Source of the DNA: Rhodobacterales bacterium 52_120_T64
Lineage (GTDB): Bacteria; Pseudomonadota; Alphaproteobacteria; Rhodobacterales; Rhodobacteraceae
NCBI GenBank assembly: GCA_002162875.1
Contig: MABA01000004.1
Coordinates: 1-64,000, forward strand
Length of the DNA stretch: 64,000 nucleotides
Direction of reading: 5' to 3'
Shown here one piece after another: positions 37,369 to 46,620 of the stretch. Both the position numbers and the translations under genes were made by a program. The stretch's first letter is position 1; the number at the start of each line of letters is the position of its first letter. The notes beneath the pieces were generated by a model. That model saw only the letters and a list, made by a program, of their open reading frames with translations, was not told the DNA's origin and did no database searches.

Positions 37369-39819
37369 ATGCGTGAACTTCCCACCACTGCAAAGGCTGT
37401 GATCATCGGTGGCGGCATCATAGGCTGCTCCACAGCGTATCATCTGGCAAAACTTGGCTGGACCGATACGGTTTTACTGGAGCGCATGAAGCTGACTTCC
37501 GGCACTACGTTCCATGCCGCAGGGTTGGTTGGGCAACTGCGTTCAAACGCGAGTATCACGCAGCTTCTTGGATACTCGGTGGATCTCTACAAGACACTTG
37601 AGGTCGAAACGGGTTTTGGTACAGGCTGGAAGATGAACGGTGGCTTGCGCCTTGCTTGCAATGAAGAACGCTGGATTGAAGTAAAACGCCAAGCTACGAC
37701 GGCCCACTCCTTCGGGTTGGAAATGGATCTATTGACCCCGAAAGAAGCGCAGGATCTGTGGCCATTAATGAACATTGACGACGTGATCGGCGCGGCGTTT
37801 ATGCCCACGGACGGTCAAGCGAACCCTTCTGATATCACACAGGCGCTGGCCAAGGGAGCACGGATGGCAGGGGCGAGTATATTCGAGGATACCAAGGTTC
37901 TTGATCTCGAAATCGACAAGGGCAAAATCAAAGCTGTGATCACCGAACATGGGCGAATTGAATGCGAGGTTGTCGTTGTCTGTGCTGGCCAGTGGACACG
38001 CGATTTTGCCAAACGGTTCGGGGTGAACGTACCACTTGTTTCGATGGAGCACCAATACATGGTGACCGATATGATCGAAGGGATGCCAAAGAATCTGCCA
38101 ACGCTGCGCGACCCTGATCGGTTAACGTATTACAAGGAAGAGGTCGGCGGATTGGTGATGGGGGGGTATGAACCCAACCCGATACCATGGGCAGTAGATG
38201 GCATACCGGAGGGGTTCCATTATAGCCTGCTGGAATCGAACTTCGATCATTTTGAACAAATTATGGAACTATCCCTTGGCCGCGTGCCAGCGCTTGAAAA
38301 CGTCGGTATTAAAACCCTGACGAACGGGCCCGAAAGTTTTACGCCTGACGGCAACTTCATCGTTGGCGAGGCACCCGAACTGAAGAACTTCTTCGTCGGG
38401 GCCGGTTTCAACGCCTTCGGAATCGCCGCTGGTGGTGGGGCAGGGATGGCACTGGCGGAATGGGTCAAAGCCGGAGAGCCGCCCTATGACCTTTGGTCCG
38501 CCGATATCCGCCGTTTTGGAAGCCCGCATTTTGACACCGACTGGGTTCGCACCCGCACGGTGGAGGCGTATGGCAAGCACTACACCATGAGCTGGCCGCA
38601 CGAGGAAAATGAAAGCGGGCGGCCTTGCCGGAAATCGCCACTATATGAAATACTGAAAGCGCAAGGTGCCTGTTTTGGGGAAAAGTTGGGGTGGGAACGC
38701 CCGAACTGGTTTGCCGACCCAGCAAAAGGGGAAACGCCAAAGGATGTTTACAGCTTCGGTCGTCAGAACTGGTTCGCCGCGGTCGGGCGCGAACACAAAG
38801 CGGTACGCGAGGCGGCGGTTTTGTTCGATCAATCCTCCTTCGCCAAGTTTGCTTTGAAAGGGCCAGATGCGATGGCAGCGTTAAGCTGGATTGCAGCGAA
38901 TGATGTAGACAAACCTGTTGGGTCGCTGGTTTATACACAAATGCTGAACGATAAAGGTGGGATTGAATGCGACCTAACGGTCGCGCGGGTGGCAGAAGAT
39001 GAATTCTACATCGTGACGGGCACCGGATTTGCGACGCATAACTTTGACTGGATAAAACGTAACATTCCCGATGCGATGAATTGCCAACTGTTTGATGTGA
39101 CTTCATCCACGTCAGTGCTTTCATTAATGGGACCAGAGGCGCGAAACATACTCGAAAAAGTGACGAGCAGTGATGTGTCGAACGAGTCGTTCAAGTTCGG
39201 TTCCGTCAAGACGATCGGGATCGCGGGTTGCCCCGTAAAAGCTTTGCGAGTCACCTATGTCGGAGAGCTGGGCTGGGAACTTCATTTGCCTGTGGAATAC
39301 GCGACTAGTGTATATGCAGCGTTAATGGAGGCCGGCGCTGAACATGGCTTAAAGAATGCAGGCTACCGTGCGATTGAATCGTGCCGGCTGGAAAAAGGGT
39401 ATCGCGCGTGGGGCGGCGATATCGGGCCAGATCATACGCCTATCGAGGCGGGCCTCGGATGGGCCGTAAAAAGGCGTAAAGACATGGATTTCAAAGGGCG
39501 CAGTGCGATTGCTGAACAAAAATCTAATGGTGTGAAGAAAATGTTGGCGGGGTTTACTGTTGATGATCCCGACATCGTTCTTCTTGGCCGCGAAACCATA
39601 TATCGCAATGGTGAGCGGGTAGGGTGGCTAACAAGTGGCGGGTTCGGATATACGATCAATAAGTCGATCGGCTATGGCTATGTTCGCAACCCCGAAGGTG
39701 TTGATGCGAAATACGTGATGAATGGTGTTTACGAACTGGAAGTCGCCACAAAACGCGTCAAATGCGATGTTCACCTGAAACCATTATACGATCCGGAAAT
39801 GATAAAAGTTAAAGCCTAG
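37369..39819 (+). CDS. FAD-dependent dimethylglycine/sarcosine dehydrogenase-like protein with GcvT domain
   Basis: 816 residues from MRELPTTAKAV. The N-terminal half is a DAO-type flavoprotein (IIGGGIIGCSTAYHLAKLGW, then TSGTTFHAAGLVGQLRS with the segment for covalent FAD). A linker FAO domain follows at about 375-430. The C-terminal half is a GcvT aminomethyl-transfer domain (VTGTGFATHNFDWI, CRLEKGYRAWGGDIGPDHTP). Such enzymes oxidatively demethylate N-methyl amino acids and pass the one-carbon unit to tetrahydrofolate. The substrate could be dimethylglycine, sarcosine or, given the taurine genes next door, N-methyltaurine. Its stop shares CTAG with the converging ackA. Confidence 0.87.
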   Translation: MRELPTTAKAVIIGGGIIGCSTAYHLAKLGWTDTVLLERMKLTSGTTFHAAGLVGQLRSNASITQLLGYSVDLYKTLEVETGFGTGWKMNGGLRLACNEERWIEVKRQATTAHSFGLEMDLLTPKEAQDLWPLMNIDDVIGAAFMPTDGQANPSDITQALAKGARMAGASIFEDTKVLDLEIDKGKIKAVITEHGRIECEVVVVCAGQWTRDFAKRFGVNVPLVSMEHQYMVTDMIEGMPKNLPTLRDPDRLTYYKEEVGGLVMGGYEPNPIPWAVDGIPEGFHYSLLESNFDHFEQIMELSLGRVPALENVGIKTLTNGPESFTPDGNFIVGEAPELKNFFVGAGFNAFGIAAGGGAGMALAEWVKAGEPPYDLWSADIRRFGSPHFDTDWVRTRTVEAYGKHYTMSWPHEENESGRPCRKSPLYEILKAQGACFGEKLGWERPNWFADPAKGETPKDVYSFGRQNWFAAVGREHKAVREAAVLFDQSSFAKFALKGPDAMAALSWIAANDVDKPVGSLVYTQMLNDKGGIECDLTVARVAEDEFYIVTGTGFATHNFDWIKRNIPDAMNCQLFDVTSSTSVLSLMGPEARNILEKVTSSDVSNESFKFGSVKTIGIAGCPVKALRVTYVGELGWELHLPVEYATSVYAALMEAGAEHGLKNAGYRAIESCRLEKGYRAWGGDIGPDHTPIEAGLGWAVKRRKDMDFKGRSAIAEQKSNGVKKMLAGFTVDDPDIVLLGRETIYRNGERVGWLTSGGFGYTINKSIGYGYVRNPEGVDAKYVMNGVYELEVATKRVKCDVHLKPLYDPEMIKVKA

Positions 39820-40838
39820 TTTTCGATTTTGGACGCAAACAGAAGATCCTGCGCGGCGTGGGCTATTTCGCCTTCCTCATCAGCCGGGATTACCCAGTTC
39901 GGCAACTCTCCGGCCCATGTTAGGCGGTCAAGGATCTGCTCACGTATTGGTGCCGCGTTTTCACCGATTCCACCGGTGAAAAGGAAACCGTCGACGCCCT
40001 GCATCGCCGCGATCATCGACCCTGCATGGCGGCTAATCCAATAGCAATAATACGAGATAGCGAAGCTGGCGTTTGGGTCTTCCGAATCTAGGATTTCCTT
40101 CATGTCAGGGGTGCCAGCCATTGCCGCCAACCCGCTTTGCTTGTTTAGCATTGTTTCAACGGCATCGGCGCTCATATCATGTTCACGCATCAAATGCAGA
40201 ACCACACCTGTGTCCATCGCGCCAGCACGGGTGGCCATAACCAACCCGTCCATCGGTGAAAATCCCATGGTCGTGGCCACGCCTACACCGTCAACGATTG
40301 CCGCAAGGCTGGCCCCCGCCCCAAGATGAAACGCCAGAACGCGACGTGGCAGCGTGGCGGATGTAACCAGTTCGAACCGTCGCACCAATGACGCATAACT
40401 AAGCCCGTGAAACCCGTATCGTCTGATCCCTTGGCCGCGAAGTGTACGCGGAATAGGGATGGTTGTTGCTTCAAGCGGATTGTTCGCGTGGAACGCCGTA
40501 TCAAAGCATGCGAATTGCGGCACACTAGGATAGAGCGCCGATACCGCGTCGATCACCTTTAAGGCAGGCGGGTTGTGAAGGGGGGCTAGTGTGGACGTCG
40601 CCTCAATCTCGGCTCTGATATCAGGCGTGATTTGAACGGGTGCATTGCGAGAACCGCCGTGCACAACACGGTGACCGATGGCTTCCGGCGGGTGTGGCAT
40701 GTTCAAGCGGGCTAATGCCTCCTGAACATTATCTGTAACTTGACCGCTAGCAATTTTCGTGCAGTCAGGCGTAAAGGCTGCAAACTTAAGGCTGGACGAC
40801 CCCGCATTCAGTGTCAGAATCCAAGGGTCGTCAGCCAT
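39816..40838 (-). CDS. ackA: Acetate kinase family protein
   Basis: 340 residues, shorter than the usual 390-400. The phosphate-binding start LTLNAGSSSLKFAAF, substrate-site GHRVVHGG, FHGLSYASLVRRF and FTGGIGENAAPIRE are all present, so the enzyme should be active. It converts acetyl phosphate plus ADP to acetate plus ATP. It lies 3 bp after xsc, whose product is acetyl phosphate, so here substrate-level phosphorylation would follow sulfoacetaldehyde cleavage. Neighbouring bacteria usually place phosphotransacetylase at this position; none is visible in this window. Confidence 0.9.
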   Translation of the reverse strand: MADDPWILTLNAGSSSLKFAAFTPDCTKIASGQVTDNVQEALARLNMPHPPEAIGHRVVHGGSRNAPVQITPDIRAEIEATSTLAPLHNPPALKVIDAVSALYPSVPQFACFDTAFHANNPLEATTIPIPRTLRGQGIRRYGFHGLSYASLVRRFELVTSATLPRRVLAFHLGAGASLAAIVDGVGVATTMGFSPMDGLVMATRAGAMDTGVVLHLMREHDMSADAVETMLNKQSGLAAMAGTPDMKEILDSEDPNASFAISYYCYWISRHAGSMIAAMQGVDGFLFTGGIGENAAPIREQILDRLTWAGELPNWVIPADEEGEIAHAAQDLLFASKIEN

Positions 40839-40841
40839 CCG

Positions 40842-42617
40842 TTATACTTTCTGCGGGCGCATGTCGGAGGCGCTGATACCGGCAACCTTTACCGGCGTTG
40901 TCATTGCGTCGCGACGGAACGGCTCGCCCAGTTCCTGATTTAGCATCACTTCGATGAAGGTGGTTACACCATCGTTCATCTGGGCGTTTACGGCCGTATT
41001 CAGCGCATCCGTCAAGCCTTCCATCGTGGTGGCAACAACGCCGGTTACGCCGCACGACTGAGCGATGCCAGCATAGGACACGTCATAATCCAGCTCGGTT
41101 CCGACGAAATTGTCGTCGTACCAAAGAGTCGTGTTGCGCTTTTCGGCGCCCCATTGGTAGTTACGGAAAATCACCATGGTGATTGCTGGCCATTCATCAC
41201 GGCCACACGCGGTCATTTCGTTCATTGAAATACCGAAGGCGCCGTCACCTGCAAAGCCGACAACAGGGACGTTGGGTTGCCCGATTTTCGCACCAAGAAT
41301 TGCCGGAAAACTGTAACCACAGGGGCCAAACAGACCAGGGGCCAGGTATTTACGCCCATCCTCGAACGTCGGATACGCGTTACCGATGGCACATGCGTTG
41401 CCGATATCAGAGCTAATGATTGCGTCTTTGGGTAGGGCCGCCTGAATCGCCCGCCATGTTTGGCGCGGCGACATGTGATCCGGTTTATCGCCACGGGCAC
41501 GTTGGTTCCATGAGGTGCCTTCGTCGTCATCCTCGTGGTCCATGGATGTAAGCGTTTGCGCCCAAGCTGATTTGGTGGTTGCAATCAAATCGCGGCGTTC
41601 CTGACGACCTGCGTCACCTGCCGTGTCAGAAAGCTGGTCCAAGATCTGCTCAGCCACCTGTTTGGCGTCACCAACGATGCCGACGGTCACGGGTTTGGTC
41701 AGGCCGATACGGTCGGCGTTGATGTCTACCTGAATGATTTTCGCGTTAGTCGGCCAGTAGTCGATCCCGTATCCCGGAAGGGTTGAGAACGGGTTCAACC
41801 GTGTTCCAAGCGCCAATACCACGTCGGCCTTGGAAATCAATTCCATCCCGGCTTTCGATCCGTTATATCCCAGCGGTCCTGCGAACAATGGGTGCGATCC
41901 CGGGAATGCATCGTTGTGCTGATAGCCACAACAAACCGGCGAAGATAGGCGTTCGGCCAAGTCTTTGGATGCCTCAATCGCGCCACCAATAACCACGCCC
42001 GCACCGTTCAGAATGACGGGGAACTTGGCGTTTGACAGCAGTTCTGCCGCCTCGGAAATCGCATTGACGCCGCCGGCTGGACGCTCGAAGTCAACAATGG
42101 CAGGCATGTTGATGTCGATCACTTGGGTCCACATATCCCGCGGAATGTTGATTTGCGCAGGCGCTGACAGGCGCTTGGCTTTCATGATTACGCGGTTCAG
42201 AACCTCGGCAATACGGGAAGGATCACGCACTTCTTCCTGATAAGCCACGCAATCGGCGAACATGCGCATCTGTTCAACTTCCTGAAAACCGCCCTGACCG
42301 ATAGTTTTGTTAGAGGCTTGCGGGGTGACCAGCAGCATCGGCGTGTGGTTCCAGTAAGCCGTCTTGATAGGCGTTACGAAATTCGCAATCCCCGGGCCGT
42401 TCTGTGCAATCGCCATTGTCATCTTGCCAGATGCCCGCGAAAAGCCATCCGCCATCATTCCGCCGCTATATTCATGCGCACAGTCCCAGAAGGTTATCCC
42501 GGCCGCTGGAAAATAATCCGAGATCGGCATGAAAGCCGACCCAATAATACCAAACGCATTGTCGATTCCGTGCATTTGCAGAACCTTGATGAAGGCCTCT
42601 TCTGTGGTCATTTTCAT
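40842..42617 (-). CDS. xsc: Sulfoacetaldehyde acetyltransferase
   Basis: A 591-residue thiamine-diphosphate enzyme that cleaves sulfoacetaldehyde with phosphate into sulfite and acetyl phosphate. The ThDP motif GDGAFGISMNEMTACG ending about 28 residues later in FRN is intact, and the acetolactate-synthase-like three-domain length is right. The Xsc-type ending with ELGEPFRRDAM is characteristic. It lies between tauR and ackA, opposite the taurine aminotransferase gene, which fixes the pathway as taurine dissimilation. Sulfite produced must be exported or oxidised by genes outside the window. Confidence 0.95.
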   Translation of the reverse strand: MKMTTEEAFIKVLQMHGIDNAFGIIGSAFMPISDYFPAAGITFWDCAHEYSGGMMADGFSRASGKMTMAIAQNGPGIANFVTPIKTAYWNHTPMLLVTPQASNKTIGQGGFQEVEQMRMFADCVAYQEEVRDPSRIAEVLNRVIMKAKRLSAPAQINIPRDMWTQVIDINMPAIVDFERPAGGVNAISEAAELLSNAKFPVILNGAGVVIGGAIEASKDLAERLSSPVCCGYQHNDAFPGSHPLFAGPLGYNGSKAGMELISKADVVLALGTRLNPFSTLPGYGIDYWPTNAKIIQVDINADRIGLTKPVTVGIVGDAKQVAEQILDQLSDTAGDAGRQERRDLIATTKSAWAQTLTSMDHEDDDEGTSWNQRARGDKPDHMSPRQTWRAIQAALPKDAIISSDIGNACAIGNAYPTFEDGRKYLAPGLFGPCGYSFPAILGAKIGQPNVPVVGFAGDGAFGISMNEMTACGRDEWPAITMVIFRNYQWGAEKRNTTLWYDDNFVGTELDYDVSYAGIAQSCGVTGVVATTMEGLTDALNTAVNAQMNDGVTTFIEVMLNQELGEPFRRDAMTTPVKVAGISASDMRPQKV

Positions 42618-42695
42618 GGCGATGTCCTTGTGATGATGTGTGTAACGCTGCGTGCGAATATGAGCGAGTGCACAGGCGGGCGATAGGGCCAGAAT

Positions 42696-44186
42696 TTAGG
42701 TGGAATTATAGCCAGTTTGCATTTCAACGATGGCCTGCTCGATTCGCTTGATCCCCTCGGGGATTTTCTTGGAGGAAATCGAGGAATAAGCGAGCCGGAA
42801 GAAGTTTTTCGGGGCGTCGCTGTGTTCAAAGAACGGCGCACCTGCTTCGATCAAAACACCTTGGGATTTCAGATTTTCGGCCAGCAGTTCGGTATCGATG
42901 CCCAACGGCGCTTCTACCCAGAAACTCGATGCACCGAAGGATGCGCTGCCAGCGATAACCATGCTGGTGCCTTTCAGGGCCGCGTCCATCACGGTGCGCC
43001 GTTTCTGAAACACGCTACGCATCCGCTTTATCATGGCATCGTAATGGCCCAGCCCCAGAAAATAAGCCGTTGTGCGCTGGATATGCCCCGGTGGGTGACG
43101 AAGAACGGCGGAACGTAACGCGCGGGCTTGACGGATGAAAGGTTCTGATGCGACCAGATACCCGAGGCGCAGGCCAGGAAATAGGGATTTTGAGAAGCTG
43201 CCCGTGTAAATCACCCGTCCATCCTCGTCCAAGGATTTAAGAGCTGGAGAAGGGGATTTAAGAAAGCTCATCTCGAATTCGTAGTCATCTTCGACAATGA
43301 TGAAATTCTTCTCGCGGGCCAACCGCAGAAGCTCATGCCGGCGTGCCATTGGCATGGTCGTAGTTGTCGGGCATTGGTGGCTGGGCGTGGTAAACAGCAC
43401 ATCGAATTTTTCAGGTAGGCGGTTGGGCGGTAGGCCGTCTGCATCAATTTTTACGGGGTATTGCGTGCAGCCAGTATAACGCAGTATTTCACGCAAGCTG
43501 TAATACCCTGGGTCCTCGTAAGCCGCCGAACGGTTCTGGTTCAGCAATATCTGAGCAACCATCCACAGGGCATTTTGTGCACCGACGGTCACCAGAATTT
43601 GTTCGGGTTTGGCCAATATCCCGCGCCTTGGCAGAGAATTTCTTGCGATAAAGTTAATTAGCTCAGGGTCGTCGCGCTCAGCATAATCCGACGTCAGGCT
43701 ATCGAATTCTTTCTTTCCCAACGCTTGCAGTGCACATAGCCGCCAACTTGCCTGATTGAACAACGTCGCGTCCGGCTGACCGTAGATAAACGGATAGGGA
43801 TAGCTGCGCCAATTTTCAGGCTTGTGAACGTGTTTTCCACCCGTGAAATCTTGTTGTACAGCTTGCGTCCAGTCCACTTTATCCGCCACCATTGCCCCGC
43901 GGATGGGCGGCAAAGGCGCGCTAGGGGCCGTTTCAGAAACGTAAAACCCGGATCGGTTTTCAGACGTTATGTAATCATCCGAAACCAGTTCATTGTACGC
44001 CAGTGTCACCGTTATCCGCGAAATTCCCAGATGTGCGGCCAGCTTTCTGGACGAAGGCAATTTTTCACCCGGATGTAATCGTCCGGCCAAAATGGCCGAC
44101 GCTACGATTTGTTGTATCTGCTTTTGCAAACTGCCCTGAAAATTGGGATCAAGGAAAAATGCATCTTCGACAAGGGCCATTGGCAT
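42696..44186 (-). CDS. tauR: MocR/GntR-type regulator of taurine metabolism
   Basis: 496 residues. The N-terminal GntR winged helix is at about 20-85 (AGRLHPGEKLPSSRKLAAHLGISRITVTLAYNEL). A type I aminotransferase-like domain follows, with the PLP lysine in YTGSFSKSLFPGLRLGYL near residue 320. MocR proteins of this kind sense an amine or PLP adduct; TauR of Rhodobacter activates taurine genes. It is divergent from tpa and upstream of xsc-ackA. A sequence CTGGACCTAA in the shared promoter matches the TauR motif I recall. Two ATGs six bases apart could serve as start. Confidence 0.92.
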   Translation of the reverse strand: MPMALVEDAFFLDPNFQGSLQKQIQQIVASAILAGRLHPGEKLPSSRKLAAHLGISRITVTLAYNELVSDDYITSENRSGFYVSETAPSAPLPPIRGAMVADKVDWTQAVQQDFTGGKHVHKPENWRSYPYPFIYGQPDATLFNQASWRLCALQALGKKEFDSLTSDYAERDDPELINFIARNSLPRRGILAKPEQILVTVGAQNALWMVAQILLNQNRSAAYEDPGYYSLREILRYTGCTQYPVKIDADGLPPNRLPEKFDVLFTTPSHQCPTTTTMPMARRHELLRLAREKNFIIVEDDYEFEMSFLKSPSPALKSLDEDGRVIYTGSFSKSLFPGLRLGYLVASEPFIRQARALRSAVLRHPPGHIQRTTAYFLGLGHYDAMIKRMRSVFQKRRTVMDAALKGTSMVIAGSASFGASSFWVEAPLGIDTELLAENLKSQGVLIEAGAPFFEHSDAPKNFFRLAYSSISSKKIPEGIKRIEQAIVEMQTGYNST

Positions 44187-44191
44187 CCTAA

Positions 44192-44224
44192 CTGGACCTA
44201 ATGTTGGTTATGATCTGGATGTAT
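44192..44224. promoter_or_regulatory. Probable TauR binding repeats
   Basis: CTGGACCTAA at 44192-44201 and a degenerate copy CTGGATGTAT at 44215-44224 are direct repeats 23 bp apart, about two helical turns, between divergent tauR and tpa. The first copy matches the CTGGACYTAA motif reported, as I recall, for TauR of Rhodobacter capsulatus. Confidence 0.65.
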
Positions 44225-44294
44225 TAGAAGCCCGAAAGCGCTCCTAGTGTCAAATCAAAGTTTCACTCGGGCAATTAAAAATGGGAGATACAAG

Positions 44295-45614
44295 ATGGCT
44301 TTCGACGTGCAATCAAATTCAATGGAAGAGTTCTGGATTCCATTTACCGACAACAAAGGTTTCAAAAAGGACCCGCGTCTGATCACCAGCGCCAGTGGCG
44401 TTTATATGACAGATCACAAAGGTGGAACGGTCATTGATGGGTCAAGTGGCCTGTTTTGTAGCCCAGCAGGGCACAGCCACCCCAAGATCATCGAAGCGGT
44501 GCATGAGGCGATGCAAACCTTCACATATGTAGCCCCGTTCGGGTCCGGCCATCCGTTAAGCTTCGCGCTGGCCGAACGTGTTGCACGTTTATTGCCAGAA
44601 GATTTCAACCACGTTTTCTTCGTGAACTCGGGTTCCGAAGCAATCGATACGGCCTTGAAAATGGTGATGGCCTATCATTCTGCGCTGGGCTGTGATCGCA
44701 GCCGTTTTGTCAGCCGCGAACGGGCGTATCACGGGGTTAACATCGGCGGGGTTTCTCTGTCCGGTATGGTCAACAACCGCAAAACTTTTCCGTCCGTGAT
44801 GCCAAACGTCGTGATGATGCGTCACACATGGGACGAGGATGAACTGTTCGTACGAGGCCAACCTGAACGTGGCGTCGAGCTTGCGAATGACCTGCAAAGA
44901 ATGGTCGAAAACTATGGTGGCAATACGATCGCAGCCTGTTTTGTGGAGCCTGTCGCTGGATCCACGGGCATTCTCGCCCCTCCTAAAGGATATCTGGAAC
45001 GCCTGCGCCAGATTTGCGACGAGAATGGCATTCTGTTGGTGTTTGACGAAGTTATAACCGGTTTCGGACGCCTCGGTGACAAGTTCGCAGCCGATGTATT
45101 TGGTGTGACACCTGACATCATGACCATGGCCAAGGCGCTGACCAACGGTTCCATTCCTATGGGCGCTGTGGGGGTAACAGAGCGGGTTTACGATGTGATT
45201 TCCGATCAAGCCGCGCCTGGCGCAATCGAGTTTTTCCATGGGTACACTTATTCTGGCCATCCGGCAGCTTGTGCCGCGGGCCTTGCGACGATGGCAATAT
45301 TCGAGGAGGAAGGCTTGTTCGAGCGTGCCGCTGAAATGACACCCTATTTCCTTGATGCGGTTTATACGTTGAAAGACCACCCAATGGTGAAAGACATTCG
45401 CGGCATCGGTATGATGGCGGGAGTAGAGCTGAAATCAAACGGCAAGCCCGGGCAACGTGGAGGCCGCGCGCAAAGCGATCTGTTCTGGAACGGAATGCAC
45501 GTGAAATTCACCGGTGACACAGGCATACTTGCGCCAATGTTTATAGCCGAGAAATCCCACATTGATGAAATGATTGGTAAGCTAACGAAGACGTTGGACG
45601 AACTTGCAGTTTAA
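44295..45614 (+). CDS. tpa: Taurine:pyruvate aminotransferase
   Basis: 439-residue class III PLP aminotransferase. It transfers the amino group of taurine to pyruvate, giving sulfoacetaldehyde and alanine. Landmarks: NSMEEFWIPFTDN at the start, VNSGSEAIDTALKM, the DEVITGFGRLG aspartate that binds PLP, and the Schiff-base lysine in MAKALTNGSIPMGA. The ATG at 44295 has GGGAGA nine bases upstream; an earlier in-frame codon is less likely. Divergence from tauR and closeness to xsc support taurine; hypotaurine or beta-alanine are alternative substrates of close relatives. Confidence 0.92.
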   Translation: MAFDVQSNSMEEFWIPFTDNKGFKKDPRLITSASGVYMTDHKGGTVIDGSSGLFCSPAGHSHPKIIEAVHEAMQTFTYVAPFGSGHPLSFALAERVARLLPEDFNHVFFVNSGSEAIDTALKMVMAYHSALGCDRSRFVSRERAYHGVNIGGVSLSGMVNNRKTFPSVMPNVVMMRHTWDEDELFVRGQPERGVELANDLQRMVENYGGNTIAACFVEPVAGSTGILAPPKGYLERLRQICDENGILLVFDEVITGFGRLGDKFAADVFGVTPDIMTMAKALTNGSIPMGAVGVTERVYDVISDQAAPGAIEFFHGYTYSGHPAACAAGLATMAIFEEEGLFERAAEMTPYFLDAVYTLKDHPMVKDIRGIGMMAGVELKSNGKPGQRGGRAQSDLFWNGMHVKFTGDTGILAPMFIAEKSHIDEMIGKLTKTLDELAV

Positions 45615-45620
45615 CTTGGT

Positions 45621-45649
45621 TTGTCGGAGCGCACACCGCGCTCCGACAA
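45621..45649. terminator. Bidirectional terminator between tpa and bhcD
   Basis: A perfect 11-bp stem (TTGTCGGAGCG at 45621-45631, CGCTCCGACAA at 45639-45649) with a 7-nt loop lies between convergent genes. Confidence 0.8.
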
Positions 45650-45653
45650 TTAC

Positions 45654-46619
45654 TTATACGTCGATCTCGATAGCGTCACCTGATGCGATCGCAAGCTCGA
45701 CCGCGGCAGTCGCGACAGCCAAGTCCTGCAATCCAACGCCCGTGCCGTCGAATAGCGTGATCTCGTCATCCGATGTTCTGCCAGCGTGATCGCCATTAAT
45801 AACAGCACCGATTTCGGAAATTTGCCCGTCAGTGATCAATCCTTCAGCAATCGCATGCTGGCATTCTCCGATAGTGATCGATTGAGCGATCTCGTCAGTG
45901 AACACAGTGGCTTTGGCGATCAATGCGGATTCGACCTCCTGCTTGCCTTTGGTATCGGTTCCCATGCACGCGATGTGCGTTCCGGCTTTCACCTGTGCAG
46001 CCATCAGAATTGGCGCAAAGCTGGACGTGATCGAAATGATCACATCAGCTTGTGCACCCAGTTCATCCAAGGAAACGGCTTCGAAGGGTAATCCAAGTTC
46101 GTCTGCAACATCTGCCAAACGCGAAAGCATTTCGGGATGGTAGTTCCAGCCGATAACCTTTACGAAATCACGCTGCTCCACCGCGGAGCGCATCTGGAAC
46201 GCAGACTGGTGACCAGCACCAATCATTCCCAGAACCTTAGAATCCTTACGGGCCAAATGCTGGATTGAAACGGAGGAGGCAGCAGCCGTACGCACTGCGG
46301 TCAGGTAGTTGCCACCAACGATGGCTTTCACCTGACCCGTATCAGCGTTGAACAAGAAGATCGAAGACTGGTGATTTGTTAACCCCTTCGCCTCGTTTCC
46401 CGGCCAATATCCGCCAGATTTTAAACCAAGCGACAGGCCTGCCTTATCAAACCCCGACTTAAAACCATAAAGCGCATCTGCATATCCGATGTCTTCGCGG
46501 ATAACCGGAAAATTATACGCATCACCACGTGACATTGCACCAAATACGGCCTCGACAGCGTTATAAGAAGTAGCGCGGTCGATCAGGTTCGGGATCACTT
46601 TTTCAGGAACAATGATCAT
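45654..46619 (-). CDS. bhcD: Iminosuccinate reductase (beta-hydroxyaspartate cycle)
   Basis: 321 residues of the ornithine cyclodeaminase/mu-crystallin family from MIIVPEKVIPN. It has the NAD(P)H-binding glycine motif VLGMIGAGHQSAFQ and the conserved lysine/arginine set of the fold (GLKSGGYWPGN, NYLTAVRTAAAS). BhcD reduces iminosuccinate to L-aspartate, which refuels BhcA. A longer frame upstream overlaps bhcC and is rejected; the chosen ATG lies one base beyond the bhcC stop. The four bhc genes are in the order bhcA-B-C-D, as described for Paracoccus, which makes this function far more likely than cyclodeaminase. Confidence 0.93.
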   Translation of the reverse strand: MIIVPEKVIPNLIDRATSYNAVEAVFGAMSRGDAYNFPVIREDIGYADALYGFKSGFDKAGLSLGLKSGGYWPGNEAKGLTNHQSSIFLFNADTGQVKAIVGGNYLTAVRTAAASSVSIQHLARKDSKVLGMIGAGHQSAFQMRSAVEQRDFVKVIGWNYHPEMLSRLADVADELGLPFEAVSLDELGAQADVIISITSSFAPILMAAQVKAGTHIACMGTDTKGKQEVESALIAKATVFTDEIAQSITIGECQHAIAEGLITDGQISEIGAVINGDHAGRTSDDEITLFDGTGVGLQDLAVATAAVELAIASGDAIEIDV

Positions 46620-46620
46620 A

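Noticed and set aside
44589-45380. A 263-codon open frame antisense to tpa
   Set aside because: Shadow of the aminotransferase gene; no ribosome site or domain.
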